Positions 51,069 to 58,463 of a stretch of DNA of 64,000 nucleotides are shown here, piece by piece. The notes beneath the pieces were generated by a model. That model saw only the letters and a program-made list of their open reading frames with translations, was not told where the DNA came from and did no database searches. The stretch comes from Petropleomorpha daqingensis (GTDB lineage: Bacteria > Actinomycetota > Actinomycetes > Mycobacteriales > Geodermatophilaceae). A program made the position numbers and the translations under genes. The stretch spans positions 2,170,001 through 2,234,000 of the forward strand of contig NZ_JACBZT010000001.1 of assembly GCF_013408985.1 (NCBI RefSeq), in the 5' to 3' direction. The stretch's first letter is position 1, and the number at the start of each line of letters is the position of its first letter.

Positions 51069-51157
51069 GGAGGCTTCGCCTAGTCCGGTCTATGGCGCCG
51101 CACTGCTAATGCGGTTTGGGTTAATCCCCATCCCGGGTTCAAATCCCGGAGCCTCCG
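51069..51157 (+). tRNA. tRNA-Ser (anticodon GCT)
   Basis: 89 bases including the discriminator G. Acceptor GGAGGCT pairs with AGCCTCC; anticodon loop CTGCTAA gives anticodon GCT (reads AGC/AGU serine); long variable arm and TTCAAATC T-loop as expected of class II tRNA-Ser. CCA is not encoded. Confidence 0.93.
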
Positions 51158-51184
51158 CGCACCACAACTGAACAGCACGACCAT

Positions 51185-51257
51185 GCGCCCGTAGCTCAAC
51201 GGATAGAGCATCTGACTACGGATCAGAAGGTTAGGGGTTCGAGTCCCTTCGGGCGCG
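51185..51257 (+). tRNA. tRNA-Arg (anticodon ACG)
   Basis: 73 bases. Acceptor GCGCCCG/CGGGCGC, D-arm GCTCAACGGATAGAGC, anticodon loop CTACGGA with anticodon ACG, T-loop GGGTTCGAGTCCC. Expected to be edited to ICG and read CGU/CGC/CGA. It follows tRNA-Ser by 27 bases, likely one transcript. CCA is not encoded. Confidence 0.93.
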
Positions 51258-51379
51258 CGTCTGGTTGAGACACCGATCTGCGCGCTTCCCCGACGGGGGA
51301 GGCGCGCAGATTCGTTTCCGGGCCGCTGTGGGCGCAGCCGTCGGTTGTGCGGAGACCACGGCGGGAGAACCATCTGCTC

Positions 51380-51553
51380 ATGGAGCCGCAGCAGGAACCA
51401 CTCGGCGACTACGGGTACGACGAGGTGCACGCCGACATCCGCCGTCCGTCCGGCCCCGCCGAGCCCCCGAAACCCGAGCCCGGCCGTGCGACCCCGCAGC
51501 GCACCCCGGAACTCGACCAGGACTACGGCTACGACGAGGCCCATTCCTTCTGA
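51380..51553 (+). CDS. 57-residue tyrosine/aspartate-motif protein
   Basis: ATG 51380 within the first 130 bases after tRNA-Arg. The short sequence has the motif GDYGYDEVHAD near residue 10 and QDYGYDEAHSF at the end, separated by a proline-rich linker (PSGPAEPPKPEPG). Two copies of DYGYDE-A/V-H in 57 residues are unlikely by chance. No family is recognised. The 3' end overlaps the convergent hydrolase by 25 bases. Confidence 0.55.
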   Translation: MEPQQEPLGDYGYDEVHADIRRPSGPAEPPKPEPGRATPQRTPELDQDYGYDEAHSF

Positions 51554-52311
51554 GCCCGCCGGATCGGGGCCACCGTCGGCACGGGGTCGTTGGTGAGGAA
51601 GTCCAGCAGGATCGCGTTCACCAGGTGCGGCTTCTCCTGGGTGAGGAAGTGCGACGTCCCCGGGACGACGGCGAGCTCGGCGTTCGGCAGAGCGTCGAAC
51701 ATGTCCACCGCGTGCCGGAGGGTCATCAGGTCGTCGTCGGCGAACATCACCAGCGAGCGGGCGGTGACCTGCCGCAGGTCGGCGATGTCGAGGTGAGGCT
51801 CGTACTTCATGAGCTCGCCGATCTTGGCGACGACGACCGGGAAGTGCGCCTCGCCGTCCGGTGACACCTCGCCGTAGGCCTTGCCGAGGAACGCCACCAC
51901 CGCGGCGGCGTCGAACTCCATGTCCGGGCTGGCCTCGCCCGACTTGTCGAACCCGCCGCTGATCATTACCAGCCGGTCGATCAGATCCGGCCGCTGGATC
52001 GCCACCAGCAGCGCGACGAACGCGCCGTCGCTGTGCCCGACCACATGCGCCGGCCCGCCGAGGACCTCGTCGAGGAAGGCGATGGTGTCGTCGGCCATCA
52101 CCCGGTATGTGATCGGCCCGTCGACATCGGCGGTGTGCCCGTGCCCCCGCCGTTCCGGCAGGTAGACGTGGAACCGCTCGGCGAGCGGCTCGATGTTGGG
52201 GTCGAACCACCGCGCGTCGACGAGCCCGCCGTGCAGCAGCACCAGCGGATCGCCGTCCCCGCGCTCGTCGTACCAGGTGTTCACCGCGCCGGTCTGCACG
52301 TAGGTCGCCAT
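51529..52311 (-). CDS. Alpha/beta hydrolase
   Basis: 260 residues from ATG 52311. Oxyanion segment LHGGLVDARW near 30, nucleophile elbow VVGHSDGAFV near 95 (serine), acid DDDLMTL near 200 and catalytic histidine GTSHFL near 228. Cytoplasmic esterase/peroxidase-like enzyme; substrate unknown. A second, different hydrolase follows 39 bases away. Confidence 0.88.
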   Translation of the reverse strand: MATYVQTGAVNTWYDERGDGDPLVLLHGGLVDARWFDPNIEPLAERFHVYLPERRGHGHTADVDGPITYRVMADDTIAFLDEVLGGPAHVVGHSDGAFVALLVAIQRPDLIDRLVMISGGFDKSGEASPDMEFDAAAVVAFLGKAYGEVSPDGEAHFPVVVAKIGELMKYEPHLDIADLRQVTARSLVMFADDDLMTLRHAVDMFDALPNAELAVVPGTSHFLTQEKPHLVNAILLDFLTNDPVPTVAPIRRAQKEWASS

Positions 52312-52350
52312 ACGGCAGCGTCCCGCGTCCGGCCCGGAGGGGGGAACCCT

Positions 52351-53127
52351 TCAGAGCACGCGGCCGGCGAAGCCGGCGATGACCACGGCCACCTGGTCAG
52401 GGGCGCGCACGGTCGCGATGTGCCCCTGACCGGCCAGGATCTCGACCGGGTCGGCCCGGGGGAGGACGGCGGCCAGCGCGTCCAGCCCCGCCCGCAGGTG
52501 GGCGGGGCTGCGCTCACCGCCGAGCAGCAGCACCGGGACGTCGACCGCCGCGTACCGGTCGACCCCCACGCCGAGCGACTCCAGCGCCTCGTCGTCGGCG
52601 ATCTGCCCCGCCGCGTGGGCCAGCAGCGGACGCCCGACGAAGGGCAGCAGCCGGAACACGAGGACGCCGAGCCTGTGGGCACCGACGATGTCGCGGGCGT
52701 GGATGATCATCGCCTCGCGCGGATCACCGCGGTCCAGCGCCGCCCGTGCCCGCCGCAGCGCCTCGCCGTCGATGGGCCGCCCGACCGGTGGCTCGTACAG
52801 CAGCAACCCCGCGAACCGCTGCTGCAGTGCTGTTTCGAGCACGACCACCGCGCCCGAGGAGTGGCCGACGACGAGCAACGGCTCGTCGACGGCGCCGGCG
52901 ACGGTCAGCAGGTCCGCGACCTCGGCGGCCACCGCCTCGGCGCCGCCGACCGGCCTCGGCGTGCGGTAGGTCGGCCGGTCGTAGACCAGCACCCGGAACG
53001 CGCCGGCCAGTCGCTCGGCGACCGGGTTCCAGACCGCGCCGGTGGACCCGCCGGCGTGCACGAGCAGGATCGGCGGGCCGGCGCCGCGCTCGCTGACCGC
53101 CACCCCGCCGGCGCGGAAGGTGCGCAC
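52351..53127 (-). CDS. Alpha/beta hydrolase
   Basis: 258 residues from GTG 53127. Oxyanion LLVHAGGSTG near 25, VVGHSSGAVVVL near 90 with the serine nucleophile, and HIATVRAPDQ near 240 carrying the histidine; the acid lies near LLGGERSP. It resembles small hydrolases of the epoxide-hydrolase type, substrate unknown. Stands between the hydrolase at 51529 and the TetR gene on the same strand, possibly co-transcribed with TetR. Confidence 0.86.
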   Translation of the reverse strand: MRTFRAGGVAVSERGAGPPILLVHAGGSTGAVWNPVAERLAGAFRVLVYDRPTYRTPRPVGGAEAVAAEVADLLTVAGAVDEPLLVVGHSSGAVVVLETALQQRFAGLLLYEPPVGRPIDGEALRRARAALDRGDPREAMIIHARDIVGAHRLGVLVFRLLPFVGRPLLAHAAGQIADDEALESLGVGVDRYAAVDVPVLLLGGERSPAHLRAGLDALAAVLPRADPVEILAGQGHIATVRAPDQVAVVIAGFAGRVL

Positions 53128-53150
53128 GGCCGCGGACCGTAGCAGCGCTG

Positions 53151-53732
53151 TCAGGCCGGGACGAGGCCGTTCAGCAGGCGGTCGGCGGCGGCGCTGAAGC
53201 GCTTGACGTCGCCGTCCAGACGCGTGATCAGCATCGCGCCCTCGAGGCCGCCGAGCACCATCGCCGCGACGTCGTCCGGACTGCCGAGCAACCGCAGGCT
53301 GCCCTCGGCGCTGCCCTGTTCGAGTACCCCGCGCAGCCACCCGGTGTTGGTCTCGAAGAACGCCGACACCGATGCCTGCAGGGGCTCGGGAAGCGTCTTG
53401 TACTCGGCGGCGAGCATGCCGCACAGGCACATCAGGTCGCGGCGGAGGACGTCGAGGTAGAGGTCGGCGTAGCCGCGGAGCTTCGCGGTGGCGTCCGGCG
53501 CGGTGTCGTCGAGGTCGTCCAGCGCGGCGGAGAAGCGCGTGGCGTAGCGCTCGATCAGCGCCTGGCCGAGCTCCGCCTTGCCCTTGAAGTGGTAGTGCAG
53601 CGCGGCCCGCGTGATGCCGAGCTCCTCGGCGACGTCGCCGTAGCTGAAGCCGTTGTAGCCGCGCACCTGCAGCATCCGCTCGGCGGTGTCCAGGATGCGC
53701 ACCTTCGTCGGGACGTCGACGTCCTCGGTCAT
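53151..53732 (-). CDS. TetR-family transcriptional regulator
   Basis: 193 residues from ATG 53732. N-terminal helix-turn-helix: ILDTAERMLQVRGYNGFSYG, DVAEELGITRAALHYHFKGK (parts), which is the TetR DNA-binding domain with the HYHF recognition helix. C-terminal ligand domain with LCLCG-type MCLCGMLAAEY near 108. It likely represses itself and the divergent cupin/DUF1059 operon through the palindrome at 53756. Confidence 0.92.
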   Translation of the reverse strand: MTEDVDVPTKVRILDTAERMLQVRGYNGFSYGDVAEELGITRAALHYHFKGKAELGQALIERYATRFSAALDDLDDTAPDATAKLRGYADLYLDVLRRDLMCLCGMLAAEYKTLPEPLQASVSAFFETNTGWLRGVLEQGSAEGSLRLLGSPDDVAAMVLGGLEGAMLITRLDGDVKRFSAAADRLLNGLVPA

Positions 53733-53755
53733 GGGACCTCCGACCCTGGTGCCTG

Positions 53756-53769
53756 ACTTACGTGTAAGT
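53756..53769. promoter_or_regulatory. TetR operator candidate ACTTACGTGTAAGT
   Basis: Six-bp arms ACTTAC/GTAAGT around GT in the 93-base divergent gap. AT-rich palindrome in GC-rich DNA, ideally placed for TetR binding. Confidence 0.7.
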
Positions 53770-53825
53770 AAGGCTACGCGCGCGGCCGCACTCCATCCAG
53801 CAGATCCTGCACCCGGAGGCACCCG

Positions 53826-54197
53826 ATGCCCGAGACCCTCACGCAGCGCACCGAGCACCAGTCGTTCGGGGCGCCGGTGGAAGTACGCGAGTTCCCGCAC
53901 GGCCGGGCGGAGATCGTGAAGCTCGGCGACGTCGAGATCGGCCGGCTGATCCTGGAACCGGGCTGGCGCTGGTCCAACGACGTCAAGCCGATCGCCGGCA
54001 CCGACCTCTGCCAGGCCCCGCACATGCAGTACCACGTCAGCGGGACGGTCCACATCGTCATGGCTGACGGCACGGAGTTCGACGCGGGCCCCGGCGACGT
54101 CACCTCGCTGCCCGAGGGCCACGACGCCTGGGTGGTCGGCGACGAGCCCGCCGTCGTCGTCGACTGGTACGGCGCCAGCAACTACGCCAGGAAGTGA
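53826..54197 (+). CDS. Cupin-domain protein
   Basis: 123 residues from ATG 53826 with CCGGAGG 7 bases upstream. Cupin motif 1 is partly seen as MQYHVSGTVHIVMADG near residue 65, with motif 2 PGDVTSLPEGHDAWVVG near 93. A W-R-W-S-ND segment near 42 is in the loop where metal and substrate bind. Small beta-barrel that binds a metabolite or catalyses isomerisation/dioxygenation. Overlaps the DUF1059 start (GTGA). Confidence 0.85.
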   Translation: MPETLTQRTEHQSFGAPVEVREFPHGRAEIVKLGDVEIGRLILEPGWRWSNDVKPIAGTDLCQAPHMQYHVSGTVHIVMADGTEFDAGPGDVTSLPEGHDAWVVGDEPAVVVDWYGASNYARK

Positions 54198-54397
54198 CGG
54201 CGATGAGCCGCAGGATGGTCGACTGCCGCACCATCCCCAGCGAGATCAACTGCACGCTGACGATCGCCGGCGAGGAGGAAGAAGTCCTCGACGCCGCCGT
54301 GATGCACGCCGTCGACAAGCACGGGCACGCGAACACTCCTCGACTGCGCGAGGCGATCCGCGCCTCCCTCGTCGACGCCGAGCCCGCCCTGGCCTGA
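54194..54397 (+). CDS. DUF1059-family small protein
   Basis: 67 residues with GTG 54194 in the cupin stop, or ATG 54203. VDCRTIPSEINCTLTIAGEE and the HAVDKHGHANTPRLREAIRA region match the small conserved DUF1059 fold with conserved cysteine and histidine. Function unknown. Likely expressed with the cupin under TetR control. Confidence 0.8.
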   Translation: MTAMSRRMVDCRTIPSEINCTLTIAGEEEEVLDAAVMHAVDKHGHANTPRLREAIRASLVDAEPALA

Positions 54398-54617
54398 CCC
54401 GCCCGGTCCGGGAAGTCCCCGAAGCCCCCCACCGCCCCCAGTCCAGGGGTGGATGGGGGCCTTCCCCGATGGTGGCCGAGAACGCCTCGCCGCGAGGCTT
54501 GCCGCGGCGGTGTTCGGGCTGGCCCGACCGCCCACCGGCCAGGTGGCGGGATGTGCGCGCGCCCCGCCCGACGGCAGGTTCGATGCGGCAGCTCTTCCCA
54601 CCTGAAGGGACACGGAC

Positions 54618-56840
54618 GTGACCTCCTCACGCAACATCGCGGCGCGCGCGGGACGCTGGAGCGCGCGGCACCGCAAGACGGCGGTGTTCGGCTGGCTGGG
54701 CTTCGTCGTCCTGGCGATCGTGCTCGGCAGCCTGGTCCAGCGCGCCGAGATCACCCGCGCGGAGGGCGACGTCGGCCCGACCGCGCAGGCGCAGCGGATC
54801 CTCGACGCCCACGGGTGGAAGGACCCGGCGTCGGAGATGGTCCTGGTCCAGCGCCGCCAGGGGGCCACCTCCGACGCCGCCTCCGCCGCGCTCACCGACC
54901 TGGTCGACACCCTCGGCCGGACGGCGAACGTGACGAACGTGGCCAGCCCGCTGTCCGGGGCGCCGCTGACCTCCGCCGACGGCCGCTCGGCGCTGGTCAC
55001 CTTCGACATCGCCGGGAACGCGGACGACGCCGACGGGAAGATCGACCCGATCCTCGACGCGGTCGCCGGAGTCGGCGACCGGCACCCGACGGTGCGCGTG
55101 GAGGAGTTCGGCGGGGCCAGCTCCGACGCCGCGCTCAACGACGCGCTCGACAGCGACTTCCAGCGCGCCGAGTACCTGGCGATCCCGATCACCCTCGCCG
55201 TCCTGCTGCTGACCTTCGGCGCCGTCGTCGCCGCCCTGCTGCCGCTGGTGTTCGCGCTGACCGCGTTCATCGGGGCACTGGGGCTGCTGACCTTCGCCAG
55301 CCAGATCTGGCACGTCAACGCCACCGCGCAGACGGTCATGCTGCTGATCGGCCTGGCCGTCGGCGTCGACTACTCGCTCTTCTACCTCAAGCGCGAGCGC
55401 GAGGAACGGGCCCGCGGGGCCGGGGCGCTGGACGCGCTGGACATCGCCGCCGCGACCTCCGGCCGGTCGGTGCTCATCTCCGGGCTGACCGTCATCGTCG
55501 CGATGGCCGGCATCTTCCTCACCGGCTCGGCGGTCTTCACCGGCATCGGCCTGGCCACGATCCTGGTCGTCGCGTGCTCGGTGGTCGGCTCGCTGACCGT
55601 GCTGCCGGCGACCATGGCGTGGCTCGGCGACCACATCGAGTGGGGCCGCATCCCGTTCCTGCACCGCGGCTCGGCCCGGCCGTCGCGGGTCTGGTCCGTC
55701 GTCCTGGGGTTCGTGCTGCGCCGGCCGGTGATCGCCGCCGTCGTCGCCGGCGGCACGCTGGTCGCGCTCGCCGTCCCGGCGATCGGGCTGCACCTGCGCA
55801 ACGAGGGGATCCAGGACCTGCCGCAGGACCTGCCGATCATCCAGACGTACAACCGGATCGCCGAGGCGTTCCCCGGCGGCTCGTCACCGGCAGAGGTCGT
55901 CGTCGAGGCGCGGTCGGTCGCCACGCCCGAGATGCAGGCGGCGATCGGCGAGCTGCGCTCGCGGGCGCTGGGCACCGGCGACATGAACGAGCCGATCGAC
56001 GTCCGGACCACCGACGACGGGCAGGTCGCCGTCGTCTCGGTGCCCCTGGTCGGGGACGGCGAGGAGCAGAGGTCGGTCGACGCGCTGCACGAGCTCGAGC
56101 GGATCGTGGACGACACGGTCGGCAGCGTGGACGGCGCCACCGCGGTGGTGACCGGCGAGACGGCGGGTTCCGTGGCCTTCCGCGGGCTGCTCGCCGAGCG
56201 GACGCCGTGGGTGTTCGCGTTCGTGCTGGTGCTGGCCTTCGGGCTGCTGCTGGTCTCGTTCCGCTCGCTGGTGGTCGCGGTCACCGCGATCGTGCTCAAC
56301 CTGCTGTCGGTCGCGGCGGCCTACGGCACGCTCGTGCTGGTCTTCCAGGAGGGCTGGGGCGGCTCGCTCATCGGGCTGCAGAACACCGGCGCCATCGTGA
56401 CCTGGATCCCGCTGATGCTCTTCGTGATCCTGTTCGGCCTGTCGATGGACTACCACGTGTTCATCCTCAGCCGGATCCGTGAGGGCCATGACCGCGGCCT
56501 GTCCACGCGCGACGCCATCCGGCACGGGATCACCTCGTCGGCCGGGGTGGTCACCAGCGCGGCGATCATCATGGTGTTCGTCTTCGGCACCTTCGTGACC
56601 CTGTCGACGACGAACATGAAGCAGATCGGCCTGGGTCTGGCGGTCGCGGTGCTGCTCGACGCCACCGTCGTCCGGGCGCTGCTGCTGCCGGCCGTGATGC
56701 AGCTGCTCGGCGAGCGCAACTGGTACCTGCCGCGCTGGCTGAACTGGCTGCCGACGCTGTCCCACGAGACCGTGCCGGCGCCCTCGGTGGAGATCCCGAG
56801 GCCGCGGGTCGACGAACCGCTGGTCCTCACCCGCGACTGA
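54618..56840 (+). CDS. MMPL-family (RND superfamily) transporter
   Basis: 740 residues, GTG 54618, with GAAGGGACACGG upstream. Two repeated halves, each an extracellular porter domain after the first helix (about 35-180 and 395-525) followed by five or six membrane helices. RND landmarks: IGLAVGVDYSLF near 248, and FGLSMDYHVFILSRIREG near 612, with the proton-relay aspartates. Family members export lipids, siderophores or drugs. Neighbouring TetR and cupin suggest a stress or detoxification role. Followed by a large multi-part inverted repeat. Confidence 0.92.
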   Translation: MTSSRNIAARAGRWSARHRKTAVFGWLGFVVLAIVLGSLVQRAEITRAEGDVGPTAQAQRILDAHGWKDPASEMVLVQRRQGATSDAASAALTDLVDTLGRTANVTNVASPLSGAPLTSADGRSALVTFDIAGNADDADGKIDPILDAVAGVGDRHPTVRVEEFGGASSDAALNDALDSDFQRAEYLAIPITLAVLLLTFGAVVAALLPLVFALTAFIGALGLLTFASQIWHVNATAQTVMLLIGLAVGVDYSLFYLKREREERARGAGALDALDIAAATSGRSVLISGLTVIVAMAGIFLTGSAVFTGIGLATILVVACSVVGSLTVLPATMAWLGDHIEWGRIPFLHRGSARPSRVWSVVLGFVLRRPVIAAVVAGGTLVALAVPAIGLHLRNEGIQDLPQDLPIIQTYNRIAEAFPGGSSPAEVVVEARSVATPEMQAAIGELRSRALGTGDMNEPIDVRTTDDGQVAVVSVPLVGDGEEQRSVDALHELERIVDDTVGSVDGATAVVTGETAGSVAFRGLLAERTPWVFAFVLVLAFGLLLVSFRSLVVAVTAIVLNLLSVAAAYGTLVLVFQEGWGGSLIGLQNTGAIVTWIPLMLFVILFGLSMDYHVFILSRIREGHDRGLSTRDAIRHGITSSAGVVTSAAIIMVFVFGTFVTLSTTNMKQIGLGLAVAVLLDATVVRALLLPAVMQLLGERNWYLPRWLNWLPTLSHETVPAPSVEIPRPRVDEPLVLTRD

Positions 56841-56847
56841 GCGCAGC

Positions 56848-56930
56848 GTTGATCAGGTGACCTGATCAACGGCTGTCCTCCCGCACCAACGCTGGTGCGG
56901 GAGGACAGCTTTCGATCAGGTCACCTGATC
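56848..56930. terminator. Nested palindromes after the MMPL gene
   Basis: Three symmetric elements in 83 bases: a 23-bp dyad (56848-56870, core TGATCAGGTGACCTGATCA), a 17-bp perfect hairpin with loop ACGC (56872-56888/56893-56909), and a 17-bp dyad (56914-56930, core GATCAGGTCACCTGATC). The two outer dyads are complements of one another, so the whole block is one large inverted repeat. Bidirectional terminator between convergent genes is the simplest reading. Confidence 0.75.
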
Positions 56931-56942
56931 ACCGCCGCCCCC

Positions 56943-57285
56943 TCACAGGCCGCGGCGGCGGGCCATCGAGGGGAGCAGGGCGATCTCGCACAGGCCCGGG
57001 AGCGGGTCGCGCAGCGAGAACACCGCCTCCTCGTCGACGTGGCGCAGCGAGGTGAGGTACTCGCGCAGCCGCAGGGTGCCCCGGCGGATGTCCCGCACGG
57101 CGTTGGGGACGTCGGTGGACAACCGCGCCCACCGCACGCCGGCCCGCGCGGTCGCCGGCGGCACCTCCTCGCCGAGCTGGTCGAGGTTGAGCAGGTACGG
57201 GAAGTCGACGCCGGCCGCGCGACCGAGCGTGTGATAGCCCCAGGTCCGGGCCCGTGCCGATCAGGGCGACGGCGGTGTCGGTCAT
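56943..57285 (-). pseudogene. Remnant of an FAD-oxidoreductase/ATP-grasp pair joined by deletion
   Basis: From ATG 57285 (GGGAGACCTCC upstream) the protein starts MTDTAVALIGTGP, close to the MTDVDIAVLGAGP start of the oxidoreductase at 980. Within about 35 bases the frame breaks and, in a different frame, ARTWGYHTLGRAAGVDF appears, matching NARTWGYHTVGPAAGADF of the ATP-grasp at 2194, and continues to its C terminus (GVRWARLSTDVPNAVRD to GLCEIALLP). Thus the same two genes in the same order stood here and nearly everything between was removed, with GCCCG as short homology at the junction. Not functional. Confidence 0.85.
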
Positions 57286-57807
57286 GGAGGTCTCCCGAAG
57301 AGGTAGCAGGGCGCAGATCAGCGACCGTCCGCCCGGCGGAGGCCGTGGTCCGACGAGCGCCATCTCGCCGCGCAGCACGTTGACCAGCTGAGGCAGCTCG
57401 TCCAAGCCGCTCCGGCGCAGCCACCGGCCGATCCGCGTGATCCGCGGGTCGTCCGGCAGCTTGTACAGCCCGTCGCCGGTCCGGACGACGACCGCCGGTT
57501 CGGCGAGCAGCGCCTGGACGTACTCGCGGTGCAGCCGGTCGTCGCAGCCGGCGCTCATCGTGCGGAACTTGAGCATCACGAATGGACGGCGGCCCTGCCC
57601 CAGCCGCTCTTGGCGGAACAGCACGGGGCCGCGGGAGGTGCACCGGACCGCCACGGCCACAGCCACGGCGACCAGGACCGGCCACAGCAGTGCGAGGAGG
57701 ACGGCGGCCACCGTCACGTCCAGGACCCGGGTGGCCGGGCCGGGATGGCGGACGGCGGGCGGCGGGTGCCGCACGGCTGCGGGCGCCCGCTGCGGGGTGT
57801 GCAGCAT
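57286..57807 (-). pseudogene. C-terminally truncated sugar transferase (PGT domain)
   Basis: ATG 57807 overlaps the stop of the acyltransferase (TGATG). Helix near residue 25-50, SRGPVLFRQERLGQG near 65, FVMLKFRTM near 85, LDELPQLVNVLRGEMALVGPRPP near 140 (parts), all as in active glycosylphosphotransferases. After GPRPP the homology stops: the segment that should read PGLTGLWQVSGR and the following ~40 residues are absent, replaced by PGGRSLICALL. The frame then runs on out of phase through the remnant to 56929, so an automatic caller may show a 292-residue chimera. Catalytic motif KFRTM is intact, but loss of the C-terminal part should inactivate it. Confidence 0.75.
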
Positions 57808-58463
57808 CAGGGCCTCCCCTCCGTGAAGCGGTAGCGGGAGGCGCTCCCGTTGACCGGGCGAACCCGGCTCTCGACCGGGACGAGCCCGGCGACGGAGCCG
57901 CGGACGGTCGCCGGGTTCCCGAAGGCGACGCACCCCTCGGGCAGGTCGCGGGCGACGACCGCGCCGGCCCCGACGAGCGCCCCGGCGCCGATGTGCACGA
58001 ACGGCAGGACCGTGACGTTGACCCCGAGGCGGGCCCCCGCCCCGATGACCGGCCCGGACATCACGTTCCGCGATTCCTCGCTGCCCGGGTAGAGGTCGTT
58101 GGCGATGGTCACGCCGGGGGCGAGGAACGCATCGGGGCCGATCTCGGTGAACTGGGCGACGTAGCAGTTGGCGTGGATCTTCACCCCGTTGCCGATCCGG
58201 CAGCCGTAGTCGATCACCGTGCCGGACCAGATGCAGACGTCGTCGCCGACGTCGCACTCCTCCCGGACGACGACGTGGTGACCGGTCTCGAAACGGTCGC
58301 CGAAGCGCGATCCCAGGTACAGGACCGTGCCACTGCGCAGCCGGGCAGCCTCCCCGACGACCAGCCGTCCGTCGGTCGGGCGAGCCGGGGCGTAGCCGAT
58401 CCGCACGCCGCTGTCCGTGCGGAGACCGGCTCCCACCTGCACCCCGGTGGTCAGCGCCGTCAT
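57807..58463 (-). CDS. Hexapeptide-repeat N-acetyltransferase (WbpD-like)
   Basis: 218 residues from ATG 58463, overlapping the aminotransferase stop by ATGA. Repeated left-handed helix turns (VREECDVGDDVCIWSGTVID, IGNGVKIHANCYV, parts), GDRFETGHHVVV near 57, an NDLYPGSEESRN loop near 115 with acceptor contacts, and LVGAGAVVARDLPEG closing at about 170. The order dehydrogenase, aminotransferase, acetyltransferase is that of the WbpB, E, D pathway, so the likely reaction is N-acetylation of a 3-amino-2-acetamido-uronic acid UDP-sugar. Confidence 0.85.
   Translation of the reverse strand: MTALTTGVQVGAGLRTDSGVRIGYAPARPTDGRLVVGEAARLRSGTVLYLGSRFGDRFETGHHVVVREECDVGDDVCIWSGTVIDYGCRIGNGVKIHANCYVAQFTEIGPDAFLAPGVTIANDLYPGSEESRNVMSGPVIGAGARLGVNVTVLPFVHIGAGALVGAGAVVARDLPEGCVAFGNPATVRGSVAGLVPVESRVRPVNGSASRYRFTEGRP

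Noticed and set aside
51069-51257. tRNA genes as an integration site for a mobile island
   Set aside because: No integrase or repeated tRNA 3' fragment nearby; genes on both sides look like ordinary chromosome.
54449-56482. Large plus-strand frame overlapping the MMPL gene
   Set aside because: Out-of-frame reading of MMPL with Arg/Gly/Ala/His-rich content; MMPL frame has clear RND motifs.
56929-57807. A single 292-residue sugar-transferase gene
   Set aside because: After GPRPP the frame encodes no sugar-transferase sequence and instead crosses the out-of-phase oxidoreductase/ATP-grasp remnant; treated as two pseudogenes.
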